A program made the position numbers and the translations under genes. Positions 34,590 through 43,212 of a DNA stretch of 64,000 nt are shown here, piece by piece. Position 1 is the first letter of the stretch; each line of letters starts with the position of its first letter. Origin of the DNA: Streptomyces sp. NBC_01296 (GTDB lineage: Bacteria; Actinomycetota; Actinomycetes; Streptomycetales; Streptomycetaceae); the NCBI RefSeq assembly GCF_035984415.1, contig NZ_CP130720.1:7254001-7318000 (forward strand), read 5' to 3'. The notes under the pieces were generated by a model. It did no database searches, was not told where the DNA came from, and worked only from the letters and a program-made list of their open reading frames with translations.

Positions 34590-35570
34590 TTGCACTACGC
34601 CCGGCTGGGCTCGTCCGGCCTGAAGGTGTCACGACTGGCGCTGGGATGCATGAGCTACGGCGAACCCGGACGTGGCACCCATCCCTGGTCGCTGCCCGAA
34701 GAGGAGAGCCTCCCGTTCATCGCCCAGGCGCTGGACCTGGGCATCAACTTCTTCGATACCGCGAACGTCTACTCGCTGGGCACGAGTGAGGAGTTCCTCG
34801 GCCGCGCGATACGGAAACTGACGCGCCGCGAGGACGTCGTCCTCGCCACCAAGGTGTACGAGAGAATGACCACCTCTTCCCTCTCCGGTGGATTGTCACG
34901 CTCGGCAATCATGCGCGAACTCGACGCAAGCCTGAGACGGTTGGACACCGACTACGTAGACCTTTACATCATCCACCGCTGGGACCACGAAACTCCGGTG
35001 GAAGAGACGATGGAGACGCTCCACGACGTGGTGCGCGCGGGCAAGGTCCGCTACATCGGAGCCTCGTCCATGCACACCTGGCAGTTCGTGAAGGCGCAGT
35101 ACATCGCCGACCTGCACGGGTGGACACGGTTCGTGAGCATGCAGAACCACTACAACCTCGTCAACCGCGAGGAAGAGCGCGAGATGCTCCCGTACTGCCT
35201 CGCGGAGGGCGTCGGCGTCACCCCGTGGAGTCCGCTGGCCCGCGGAAGGCTCACCCGGGACTGGGACGCTGCCTCGCCCCGCACTGCGGGCGACCCGATA
35301 CAGGAGCGTTTCTACGGACCGACCGAGCCGGCCGATCGCGCGGTTGCCCGGGTGGTCGCCGAGATCGCTGCCGAACGCGGCCTGCCCATGGCCCAGGTGG
35401 CCCTCGCCTGGGTGCTGCACCAGCCCGCGGTCACCGCGCCCGTCGTCGGTGCGACCAAGCCTCACCACCTCGAAGACGCGGCGGCTGCTCTCGACGTGGT
35501 GCTCGACGCCACCGAACTGGCTCGGCTCGAGGAGCCCTATACGCCGCACGCCGTCGTGGAATACGTCTGA
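34590..35570 (+). CDS. Aldo/keto reductase
   Basis: 326 residues from TTG 34590, which has a strong GAGGAAG site; no nearer ATG fits. The TIM-barrel family motifs are present: GINFFDTANVYSLGTSEEFL with catalytic Asp and Tyr, the Lys in VVLATKVYE, and the His in YIIHRWD. The NADPH-binding C-terminus (APVVGATKPHHLEDAAAAL) is typical of the AKR11/12-like group. It reduces an aldehyde or ketone, and the barrel is complete. It precedes the KAS III-like gene by 18 bp. Confidence 0.88.
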   Translation: MHYARLGSSGLKVSRLALGCMSYGEPGRGTHPWSLPEEESLPFIAQALDLGINFFDTANVYSLGTSEEFLGRAIRKLTRREDVVLATKVYERMTTSSLSGGLSRSAIMRELDASLRRLDTDYVDLYIIHRWDHETPVEETMETLHDVVRAGKVRYIGASSMHTWQFVKAQYIADLHGWTRFVSMQNHYNLVNREEEREMLPYCLAEGVGVTPWSPLARGRLTRDWDAASPRTAGDPIQERFYGPTEPADRAVARVVAEIAAERGLPMAQVALAWVLHQPAVTAPVVGATKPHHLEDAAAALDVVLDATELARLEEPYTPHAVVEYV

Positions 35571-35588
35571 CAGGCAAGGGGAGGAATC

Positions 35589-36536
35589 GTGGGAATAGCT
35601 GACTTCGCCGTGGCGATGCCGAGCGGAAAGCTGAGTGTCAACGACGTAAGTCGGAAGTCCGGCTGCAGCGTTGAGAAGCTCGGGCAGATTTTGCCCTCGG
35701 GAAAGTTCTCGGTATTGGTCGAGGGCGAGAGTTCCTGGGGGCTGGGCCGGGAGGCTGCAGCCAGGCTCCTGGCCAGGAACCCGGTGCCGCTCGACGAGAT
35801 CGGTCTCGTCCTGTACGCGGGCTCCAGCGAATGGGGTACGCCGTTCTGGTCGCCCGCAGCCAAGATCGCACTGGAGCTGGGGATCGAGCAGGCGCACTGC
35901 TTTGAGGTCTCGAACTTCTGCAACGCGGGCATGGTGGCCGTGAAGATGGCGGATGACCAGGTGCGGGCAGGCACACACAAGTACGCGCTGGTGATCATCG
36001 CGGACCGACTGAGCCAGCTCGTCGAGTACGGCACCGGGTACATCGAGCTGTTCAACTTCGCGGACGGCGCGGCCGCGGTCCTGGTCTCGGCCAACGCCGC
36101 GTACGAGGTGCTCGGCGCCGCCCATCACACCGACCCGCAGTGGGTGGACTCGTACTACGGCGAGATCAAGGAGGGCCAGGTCAAGGTCGAGCGGGGCGAG
36201 AAGCTCGACGGACTCGGCGAGGCGTTCCTTGACAACTTCACCACCCTGACCGGCAAGGTCCTCGCGGATATCGGACAGGAGACGGACGATGTGGCGTACT
36301 TCCTGGTTACGCATGGTAACCAGGACATTCACCGCAAGTACTTGTCCGCGCTGGGGGTGCCCGCCTCCCGCAGCGTCTTCCAGTACGACTTCGACGGTCA
36401 CCTCGGGGGCGTGGACCCGTTCCTGGCCCTGGAGGAACTGGAGAGGGACGGCCGGATCGGCTCAGGCGACCTGGTGATCGTGGCGACGGCGGGATCCGGG
36501 TTCACCTGGGGGGTGACAGCGATCCGCCGGACGTAG
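35589..36536 (+). CDS. KAS III (FabH)-like condensing enzyme or acyltransferase
   Basis: 315 residues from GTG 35589. The thiolase fold is evident, with nucleophile Cys111 (EVSNFCNAGMVAVK), His242 in THGNQDIHRK, and His271 (DGHLGGVDPF) where FabH normally has Asn. A Cys-His-His set is more like acyltransferase or HMG-CoA-synthase-type members than decarboxylative FabH. No acyl carrier protein gene is adjacent. The gene closes a four-gene run (monooxygenase remnant, AhpD-like, aldo/keto reductase, this) and is followed by a perfect 32-bp palindromic terminator. The product could be a small acylated or ketone metabolite (inference). Confidence 0.78.
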   Translation: MGIADFAVAMPSGKLSVNDVSRKSGCSVEKLGQILPSGKFSVLVEGESSWGLGREAAARLLARNPVPLDEIGLVLYAGSSEWGTPFWSPAAKIALELGIEQAHCFEVSNFCNAGMVAVKMADDQVRAGTHKYALVIIADRLSQLVEYGTGYIELFNFADGAAAVLVSANAAYEVLGAAHHTDPQWVDSYYGEIKEGQVKVERGEKLDGLGEAFLDNFTTLTGKVLADIGQETDDVAYFLVTHGNQDIHRKYLSALGVPASRSVFQYDFDGHLGGVDPFLALEELERDGRIGSGDLVIVATAGSGFTWGVTAIRRT

Positions 36537-36555
36537 TCGCCCATGCGGCACACGG

Positions 36556-36587
36556 AAGGCCCCCGGTCCGTACGGACCGGGGGCCTT
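36556..36587. terminator. Perfect 32-bp palindromic terminator
   Basis: AAGGCCCCCGGTCCG is followed by its exact complement around a central TA. It sits between the convergent KAS III-like gene and the XRE regulator and can end both transcripts. Confidence 0.85.
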
Positions 36588-36600
36588 GTGTCGTTGTCCT

Positions 36601-37449
36601 TCAGCTCCGGCGAACGGAGTTCAGGTCCACCGTCAGAAGCTGCAGGGCCGCCTCGTGCGGGGAGTCGGGCTCCGCGTGGTAGAGCTTCAGGATGTTGCCG
36701 TCCTGGAGGCCCGCGGACTGGTACATCAGCTCCAGCTCGCCCACCACCGGATGGTCGAAGAGCTTGGTGCCCTCGATGCAGTTCGCCACCCGCTGGCGGC
36801 ACCAGAGTGCCGCGAACTCTTCATCCTGGATGGTCAGCTCGCCGATCAGCTCGGCAAGCCGCGGATCGTGTCGGTGATTTCCCGAGATGAATCGCAGATA
36901 CGTCACGTTTGACTCCGACTCGGCGGCCCAGTCCGCGTACAGAGCCCGGACGTTCTCGTCGAGGAAGTTCATTTTGATGATGTTGGGGCGCTGTTCGACA
37001 TCCTGGGGGACGCCGAATTCGAGGTGCGGTGCGAACAGTTGGTGGTACAGGGGGTTCCAGGCCAGGATGTCGCAACGGTAGTTCAGCACGGCTGCCGCCA
37101 CACTGCCGAGTGATGACATCAGCATCCTGGTGCTGAAGCTGAGTTGGTCGTCATCGGGCGTTTGCCGCTGCGGGTTCTGCACCGCTGTGCCGATCTTGAG
37201 CAGGTAGTCCTGCTCGTCGCGGCCGAGATCCAGTGCGCGGGCGATGGAGAGTAGGACCTGCGGGGACGCGTGGGCGGTCTGTGACTGTTCAAGCCGGGTG
37301 TAGTAGGTCTGGCTCACACCAGCCAGCGCGGCCACTTCTTCGCGGCGCAGTCCAGGAACGCGGCGGGAGTTGCTGGTGCGCAGCCCCATCTGCTCCGGTC
37401 GGACACGCTCGCGCATTTGGCGCAGATAGCTACCGAGGTCCGTGTTCAT
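36601..37449 (-). CDS. XRE-family regulator with MmyB-like ligand domain
   Basis: 282 residues from ATG 37449; a GAAGGGTGG ribosome site supports it over the ATG seven codons upstream. The N-terminal helix-turn-helix reads VPGLRREEVAALAGVSQTYY then TRLEQSQTAHASPQVLLSIA (~35-75). The C-terminal half is the MmyB domain (DILAWNPLYHQLFAP ... NIIKMNFLDENVRALYADW), a PAS-like pocket found to bind fatty acyl ligands in characterised members. It is divergent from nothing close and convergent with the KAS III-like gene. Acyl-ligand control of that cluster or of the adjacent MFS exporter is an attractive guess. Confidence 0.85.
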   Translation of the reverse strand: MNTDLGSYLRQMRERVRPEQMGLRTSNSRRVPGLRREEVAALAGVSQTYYTRLEQSQTAHASPQVLLSIARALDLGRDEQDYLLKIGTAVQNPQRQTPDDDQLSFSTRMLMSSLGSVAAAVLNYRCDILAWNPLYHQLFAPHLEFGVPQDVEQRPNIIKMNFLDENVRALYADWAAESESNVTYLRFISGNHRHDPRLAELIGELTIQDEEFAALWCRQRVANCIEGTKLFDHPVVGELELMYQSAGLQDGNILKLYHAEPDSPHEAALQLLTVDLNSVRRS

Positions 37450-37528
37450 GATCTGTTCCACCCTTCTCATTATGAAGTGCCGAACGGCATCGGCAATATC
37501 GCCTTGGACCGCGGTGACCTACGCCACA

Positions 37529-37566
37529 ACGGCCGGGAGGGCGGTGCGGACCGCTCTCCCGGCCGT
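37529..37566. terminator. Stem-loop terminator of the MFS gene
   Basis: ACGGCCGGGAGGGCGGT pairs with ACCGCTCTCCCGGCCGT around GCGG: a 17-bp stem with one G-T wobble. It lies 28 bp past the MFS stop. Confidence 0.7.
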
Positions 37567-37593
37567 GGCTGCCGCCACATCGGCTCTACGCGG

Positions 37594-39033
37594 TCACTGC
37601 GGACTGCTGAACTTGCTGCGCAGCACCAGCCACAGGAGCAGGCCGACGGCGAGCTGCGAGACACCGGCCACGCCGATGGCCACGTGGATGCCGGTGAGCT
37701 CCTTGGCGGTGGTCGCGGTGCCCTGCCCGACGACGGTGGCGAACGCCGCGCTCACCAGCGGAATGCCGATCGCGATACCGACCTGCTGGCTCTGTGTGGC
37801 CATCCCGGTCGCCATGCCCTGTTCGTCGGCATCGACGGACGAGGTGGCGATGACCATGAAGCACAGGGCCGCCATCATGGAGAAGAACGCGTTCACGAAT
37901 TGGGTGATGATCAGCGGGATCAGCCAGCGTGAGTCCGCGGTCGCCCACAGCGCGGGCAGCATGAACGCGCCCTGGAGGGCCAGGGAGACGCCGAGCATCG
38001 TGCGCGGCGAGACGCGCTGGAGGAGGCGCGGACCGACGACGCCGGCGATGATCTGGCCCATTCCGATCCCGAGCAGCACCAGGCCGGCAACCAGGGACGA
38101 CAGGCCGAGCACGTTCTGGACGTACAGACCGGTGAAGAAGATCAGTGCGGTCTCGCCGCCGAAGATGAACAGGGCGGCTACGTTGCCGAAGGCGATGTCG
38201 GGCTTCCTCAGGACCTTCACCGGGACCAGGGCATCGACGGTACGGCTCTCCACGGTCCAGAAGACGCTGAGCAGGACGGCGGCGGCGATCAGCGCGACGC
38301 CGGCCGTCAGGTCCAAGCCCTGCTCGCCGACGCGGGTGACGCCGTAGATCCCGGCGAACAGGCCCAGGGTGATCAGCAGCGCGCCCGGCAGGTCGATGCG
38401 GCTGCGCTGCGCAGCCCGGCTCTCGTCGACGACGAGCGGCACGACGGCGATCGCCGCGATGGCCACGGGGATGTTGATGAAGAAGGCCCAGCGCCAGGAG
38501 AGCACATCCGTGAGGACACCGCCGAGGATCGCGCCGACGCTGAAACCGGAGCTCATCATCACGCTGTTGAGGCCGAGCGCCCGGGTCCGCAGAGAGGGCT
38601 CGGCGAAGGCCGTGGTGAGCAGGGCGAGCGCCGCGGGCGTGACAGCCGCAGTGGCCAGACCCTGGAGTGTACGGGCGACCAGCAGCATCGCGGCCGAGTC
38701 GGCGATGCCTCCGACGAGAGAGGAAACGGCCAGGACGACCATTCCCGCGGTGAAGATGCGCCGGCGCCCCACGTAGTCGCCGACGCGGCCGAAGACGAGG
38801 GTGCATCCGGCGGCGCACAGGGCGAACGTCGTGGTGATCCACTGCAGGCTCCCCGTCGAGAACCCGAGGGACACGCCGACCTCGGGCAGCGCGACGTTGA
38901 GCACGGAGAAGTCTGCGGCCATCATGAACTGCGAAGCCAGGAGCACCATCAGGGCGGCGACTTGGCGTCCGGTCATGCGGACACCGGTCGGCGGCGCGGA
39001 TGCGGCGGTCGTGGAGGTATCGGCGGTTGTCAT
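37594..39033 (-). CDS. MFS drug:H+ exporter, DHA2 (14-TM) type
   Basis: 479 residues with about 14 hydrophobic segments. Motif A (GRVGDYVGRRRIFTAG) lies after TM2, the DHA2 motif D1 region is LASQFMMAADFSVLNVALPE at ~34-53, and motif C (GFSVGAILGGVLTDVLSWRW, ~160-180) marks an antiporter. Streptomyces members export antibiotics or their own metabolites. The gene follows the MmyB-type regulator in the same direction of reading after an intervening terminator; in natural-product loci such pairs are common. It acts in the cytoplasmic membrane. Confidence 0.88.
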   Translation of the reverse strand: MTTADTSTTAASAPPTGVRMTGRQVAALMVLLASQFMMAADFSVLNVALPEVGVSLGFSTGSLQWITTTFALCAAGCTLVFGRVGDYVGRRRIFTAGMVVLAVSSLVGGIADSAAMLLVARTLQGLATAAVTPAALALLTTAFAEPSLRTRALGLNSVMMSSGFSVGAILGGVLTDVLSWRWAFFINIPVAIAAIAVVPLVVDESRAAQRSRIDLPGALLITLGLFAGIYGVTRVGEQGLDLTAGVALIAAAVLLSVFWTVESRTVDALVPVKVLRKPDIAFGNVAALFIFGGETALIFFTGLYVQNVLGLSSLVAGLVLLGIGMGQIIAGVVGPRLLQRVSPRTMLGVSLALQGAFMLPALWATADSRWLIPLIITQFVNAFFSMMAALCFMVIATSSVDADEQGMATGMATQSQQVGIAIGIPLVSAAFATVVGQGTATTAKELTGIHVAIGVAGVSQLAVGLLLWLVLRSKFSSPQ

Positions 39034-39185
39034 GCCCCCAGCCTCGGCCGTCCGCCCCGCCCCAGCCAGATCCCTTTTGACAGCACTCCTGCGGAGACTG
39101 TCACTGGCAGTGCCACCTTCGTCCGCGGGCCGTGGCCGTCACCAAGAGCAGCCGCCGCTCAAGGCGAGGGATGCTCCTATAGACG

Positions 39186-40271
39186 TCAAGCCGCAGGAGC
39201 AAGGTCGGTTTGAGTGATTCGTCCTGTTGGTGTGGTGGTCAGAGCCCGGTAGACCTCACGGGCGACGAATCGCTTGAGGCAGCGCGTGATGTCCTTCTTC
39301 GACAGTCCTTCCTTGGTGCGGCGTTCGACGTAGGCGCGGGTGCGCTCGTCGTAGCGCATGCGGACCAGCACGATGGTGTGAAGGGCGTTGTTCGCGGCTC
39401 GGTCTCCGCCGCGATTGAGGCGGTGGCGGTGAGTGCGGCCGGACGACGCGGGGATCGGGGCGACTCCGGTCAGGTGCGCGAACGCACCCTCGGACCGCAT
39501 CCGTTCGGGGTTGTCCCCGGCCGAGGCCAGAAGCTGGCCGGCAGTCTCGGGGCCGACGCCGAACAGCGCGAGCAGTTCCGGGGCGGCCTGCTTGACCAAA
39601 GGCGCGATTTCCGCGTCGAGCCCGGCGATCTCGTCGTGCATCACCTGGTGACGGCGGGCCAGGCGCCGCAGAGACGCCTTCGTCGCGGCCAGCGGCCTCG
39701 ACAGGTCTTCACCCGACCGCAGCCGGGCGAGCGTGCGTATCAGTACGGCCCGGTCCAGCCCCGCGACCTGCTCACGCAGCAGCGCCGGAGCGGACACCAG
39801 CAGGCCGCGGATCTGGTTCATCGCCTGGGTGCGGGCCTTGACCGCACTGCGGCGGACGATCCGCAGCACCCTCACGGCCTCGACCACGCCGTCCCTGCTC
39901 TTCGGGATGCCGGTGGCCCGGCCGGATGCCACAGCCATCGCGGCGGCGTAGGCGTCGATCGGATCGGACTTGCCCTTCATCCGGCGTGTCTTGCGGTCCG
40001 GGCGGTCCACGTCGACGACCGTGACCCCGGCCGCGGTCAGTACACGGGCGAGTTCGGCTCCGTAGGCACCTGTGCCTTCCACCCCGACCGCGACCGGCGT
40101 GCCGTGCGAGCGCATCCAGTCCAGCAGGTCCCGGTAGCCGCGGACCGTGGCCGGGAACTCCTGGTCGGCCAGGTGCCGGCCCATCCGGTCGATCACAGCC
40201 GCGTGGTGGGTCAGACCGTGGGTGTCGACACCGCCGGTGATCTCCCGGGCATCGTGCGTCATGCTGGTCAT
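39186..40271 (-). mobile_element. IS110 family transposase
   Basis: 361 residues from ATG 40271 with AAGGACGG. It has an N-terminal DEDD RuvC-like domain (GGVDTHGLTHHAAVID, VGVEGTGAYG, then KSDPIDAYAAAMAV) and a C-terminal Transposase_20 segment (LALFGVGPETAGQLLASAGD, GAFAHLTGVAPIPASSGRTH) with the conserved Ser. The gene is full length and appears intact. IS110 elements lack clear terminal inverted repeats, and I could not place the ends; the transposase is flanked by ~150 bp to the MFS start and ~190 bp to the IS3 end. It is an insertion between the MFS gene and the IS3 element. Confidence 0.87.
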
Positions 40272-40497
40272 GTCCGTCCTTGCTGCTTGTCCGAGCCGAG
40301 GGCGGCACGCGCCGGTCGGGCGGGTGGACAAGACAGTGACGGGGCCTCTGGCCAGGCTCCTATGAGGTCACAGCCGCTCGTCCGGCCGCGTGCGTGATGA
40401 CGCCGCTGGTGGGCCGACAAATCCCAGACAGGACAGTCTGAACGTCAGTCAGTCCAAGGGTCAGACTGAGGTTCCCCCGGTGCGCGGGAGGTGCTGA

Positions 40498-41403
40498 TCA
40501 GCTGGTCAGGGCGGGTTGACGTGGTTTCAGGTTCGTTCGTTCGGCCGTTGCCTGGTCGGCGTAGTGCTTTTCCTCGAACTCGATGGGGCTGAGGTAGCCG
40601 AGCCGTTTCTGGATGCGGCGGGAGTTGTAGAAGCCGTCGATGTACTCGAAGAGTGCGAGGTTCGCTTCGGCCCGGGTGGCGAAGGTGCGGCCGCGGATGC
40701 ACTCGGTCTTGATCAGCATCCACAGGTTCTCCGCGAGGGCATTGTCGAACGAGTCGCCGACCGAGCCCATGGATGCCTGGATCCCGGCCCTGACCAGGCG
40801 TGTTGTGAGCTTTACGGAGGTGTATTGGCAGCCGTGGTCCGCATGGTGAATGAGCTCGCCGGGGGTGGCTTCGCGGCTGGCCAGGGCGTACTCCAGTGTG
40901 GTCAGGACCAGGTCCGCGTCCGCGCGGGCGGAGGTTTCCCAGGCCACGACCCGGCGGGAGAACGCGTCGCGGATCGCGGAGAGCCACAGCGGGCCCTCCA
41001 GCGTCGTGATCATGGTCAGGTCGGTGACCCACAGCCGGTTCGGCCCGCTCGCGGTGAACTCGCGTCGCACCAGGTCAGGGGCGAGATCGGCGTCTGGGTC
41101 ACGTCGGGTGAAGCCCTTGCTCCGGCGAGGGCTGATCCCAGCCAGGCCTGCCTGCCGCATGAGCCGTTCGACCCGTTTGCGGCCGACGCGAGTGCCCTCG
41201 CGTCTGAGGACGGCGTGCACGCGGAGTGAGCCGTAGACCCCGCCGGACTCGTCGTGGACCTGACGGATCATGCTGGTCAGCTCGGCGTCCCGGCGGTGCC
41301 GTTCGCACGGCTCGGTCTCGGCCTGGCGCCAACGGTAGTAGGTGGTGGAGGGGATGTTCAGTTCCCGGTAGTACGGGCTCGACCCCCAGGTGCGGGTGCT
41401 CAT
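40498..41403 (-). CDS. IS3 transposase OrfB (DDE catalytic subunit), 5' frameshifted
   Basis: 301 residues in this frame. The HTH_21 region (IRQVHDESGGVYGSLRVHAV) and the rve integrase core carry the DDE residues: LWVTDLTMI (D), HHADHGCQYTS (D) and GDSFDNALAENLWMLIKTE (E). The usual N-terminus TALLDEHPHLGVEP is found, but in another frame just upstream, joining at PYYREL. So a one-base change in a G/C run near 41375 separates it from the rest. Unless rescued, the OrfAB fusion cannot be made. A second frame shift from orfA (T6 run in GCTTTTTTC near 41450) would be the programmed one. Confidence 0.82.
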   Translation of the reverse strand: MSTRTWGSSPYYRELNIPSTTYYRWRQAETEPCERHRRDAELTSMIRQVHDESGGVYGSLRVHAVLRREGTRVGRKRVERLMRQAGLAGISPRRSKGFTRRDPDADLAPDLVRREFTASGPNRLWVTDLTMITTLEGPLWLSAIRDAFSRRVVAWETSARADADLVLTTLEYALASREATPGELIHHADHGCQYTSVKLTTRLVRAGIQASMGSVGDSFDNALAENLWMLIKTECIRGRTFATRAEANLALFEYIDGFYNSRRIQKRLGYLSPIEFEEKHYADQATAERTNLKPRQPALTS

Positions 41404-41415
41404 CGAGGAGCGCGG

Positions 41416-41724
41416 TCACCTGGGCCGGGTCGGGTCGAGCTGGGCCGCGAAAAAAGCCGAGGCCGTCCGCAGGACCTCGTTCGCCCGCTTGAGCTGGACA
41501 TTCTCCTTGCGTAGCGCCGCGAGCTCGGCGCGTTCGTCGGTGGTCAGCCGGTCGTCACGCTCGCCGGCGTCGGCCTCGGCCTGGCGGATCCAGCCGCGCA
41601 GGGCCTCCGGATGCACGCCGAGGTCGACAGCCAGTTTCTTGATCTGCGGCTTCGGATCGGCGGTGCGATACATCCGTACCGCGCGCTCACGCAACTCGAG
41701 CGCGTATTTCCTGGGGGCAGCCAT
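41416..41724 (-). CDS. IS3 transposase OrfA
   Basis: 102 residues from ATG 41724 with AGAGGAA. It is a short helix-turn-helix protein (RERAVRMYRTADPKPQIKKL, then GVHPEALRGWIRQAEADAG) followed by a leucine-zipper-like helix (LAALRKENVQLKRANEVLRT). It ends in SAFFAAQLDPTRPR. The T6 tract in the SAFF codons is a plausible slippage site for producing OrfAB. Confidence 0.85.
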   Translation of the reverse strand: MAAPRKYALELRERAVRMYRTADPKPQIKKLAVDLGVHPEALRGWIRQAEADAGERDDRLTTDERAELAALRKENVQLKRANEVLRTASAFFAAQLDPTRPR

Positions 41725-41814
41725 GGTCGATGTTCCTCTCATGAGTCCCATCTGACCCTCTGTCACGACACCCCGCATCTCGGGGGAACCTCAGTGCGAA
41801 AGGGATACGCCCGA

Positions 41815-43203
41815 ATGGCGATGAGCTACAAGGTCCGCTTCTGGGACATTCGCGAGCGGCCAAAGCGCCGCAAGCCATTCGAGGTGCGATGGACGGTGAA
41901 CGGCCGCGAGCGGTCGGAGTCCTTCATCACCAAGGGGCTGGCTGAGAGCCGGCGCGCGAAGCTCATGACGGCTGCCCGAGATGGCGAGGCGTTCGATGAG
42001 CAAACAGGGCTGCCGGCGTCTGAGATGCGAGCCATCAGGCAACGGACGACCTGGTATGACATCGCCCATGCCTATATCGATGAGCGCTGGGACCGGACAC
42101 CAGGTACTACCCGCCGCACCTTGGCTGACGCGCTGGCTACCATCACGCCCGCATTGGTGCGGCCAGGAGTCGCCTATCCCGAACCAAGAGTTCTCCGGCG
42201 CGCGTTGTATTCGTGGGCGTTCAACAAGAAGGCATGGGTGGGTGAGCCGCCGGACGAGTGGAAGCATGCCCTGGATTGGATAAAGCGGCATTCCCTCCCT
42301 GTCAGTGAGCTGCTGGAACCGGACACGGTGCGACGGGCGTTGGAGGCCCTCAGTCGCAAGATCGACGGCAAGCCCGCCGCAGCGAAGACTGCCGTGCGCA
42401 AGCGATCGGCCTTCAGCGAGGTCCTCGGAACCGCCGTCGATAAGGGGCATTTCACAGAGAATCCGCTCGCCAGGGTCAAGTGGAAGCCCCCGGCAGTCAG
42501 CGAAGAAGTCGATCCGGCGTGCGTGCCCAACCCGACGCAGGTGGCTCGGCTCCTGTCCGCGGTGGGTGGGCAGAAAGGGCGTGGCCCCCACCTGGAGGCG
42601 TTCTTCGGTTGTATGTACTACGCGGCGATGCGGCCGGCGGAGGTCATCCACCTTCAGCTCTCCCAATGCCACCTGCCGACGTCAGGTTGGGGCATGCTCA
42701 ACCTGTCGGGCGGGGTTGTCGCGGCGGGCAAGGGGTGGGCGGATGACGGGTCGGTCCACGAGGTGCACTCACTGAAGCGGCGAGCTCTCAAGGCCACACG
42801 ACCTGTGCCGATACCGCCGTCGTTCGTGAGCACGCTGCGTGAACACATCGACCGCTTCGGCGTGGCGCCAGACGGCCGCCTCTTCCGTAACGCAGCTGGG
42901 AACTATGTCGAGGCAGCGGCCTACGGAATCACGTGGGCGCGGGCGCGTAGGAAGGCCCTGGCAGACCATGAGCAGTCATCGTTGCTCGCCAAGAGACCCT
43001 ATGACCTGCGCCATGCTGGCATCTCGTTCTGGCTGTACCCCGGCGTGGATCCGGCTGAATGCGCCCGTCGGGCCGGCCAGAGCATCCAAATGCTTTTCCA
43101 GTACTACGCCAAGTTCTTGGACGGCCTGCAGGAGCATTCCAACAGCCTCATCGAGGAATCGATGCAGGAGTGGAATCGACGCAGCGCGGAGGTTGCGGAC
43201 TGA
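41815..43203 (+). CDS. Tyrosine-recombinase integrase of the dehydrogenase-targeting element
   Basis: 462 residues; ATG 41815 has an AAAGGG site 10 bp upstream. The N-terminal arm-binding part is followed by a core-binding helical part (~85-230) and a catalytic domain from ~240: Arg273 (AAMRPAEVIHL), the Y-x-x-R box with Arg399-His400 (RPYDLRHAG), Gln422 at the usual His/Trp position, and Tyr430/431 as nucleophile (QMLFQYYAKF). The gene ends 172 bp from the dehydrogenase 3' end, and a pair of arm-type repeats follows its stop. It is the only intact integrase near any of sites A-E and is the best candidate for creating them. An IS3 insertion abuts its 5' end and may have removed its promoter. 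Confidence 0.86.
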   Translation: MAMSYKVRFWDIRERPKRRKPFEVRWTVNGRERSESFITKGLAESRRAKLMTAARDGEAFDEQTGLPASEMRAIRQRTTWYDIAHAYIDERWDRTPGTTRRTLADALATITPALVRPGVAYPEPRVLRRALYSWAFNKKAWVGEPPDEWKHALDWIKRHSLPVSELLEPDTVRRALEALSRKIDGKPAAAKTAVRKRSAFSEVLGTAVDKGHFTENPLARVKWKPPAVSEEVDPACVPNPTQVARLLSAVGGQKGRGPHLEAFFGCMYYAAMRPAEVIHLQLSQCHLPTSGWGMLNLSGGVVAAGKGWADDGSVHEVHSLKRRALKATRPVPIPPSFVSTLREHIDRFGVAPDGRLFRNAAGNYVEAAAYGITWARARRKALADHEQSSLLAKRPYDLRHAGISFWLYPGVDPAECARRAGQSIQMLFQYYAKFLDGLQEHSNSLIEESMQEWNRRSAEVAD

Positions 43204-43212
43204 TCCCGAATC

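Larger units (their letters stand above)
40465..41795 (-). mobile_element. IS3-family insertion sequence
   Basis: Imperfectly studied ends: ACTGAGGTTCCCCC at 40465-40478 is the exact complement of GGGGGAACCTCAGT at 41782-41795, giving 14-bp terminal inverted repeats with the TG...CA logic of IS3 elements. The element is 1331 bp and encodes orfA and orfB on the minus strand. No 3-5 bp target duplication could be made out. Its right end touches the integrase 5' region (integrase start 41815), so the insertion probably replaced the native upstream DNA of that gene. Confidence 0.85.
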
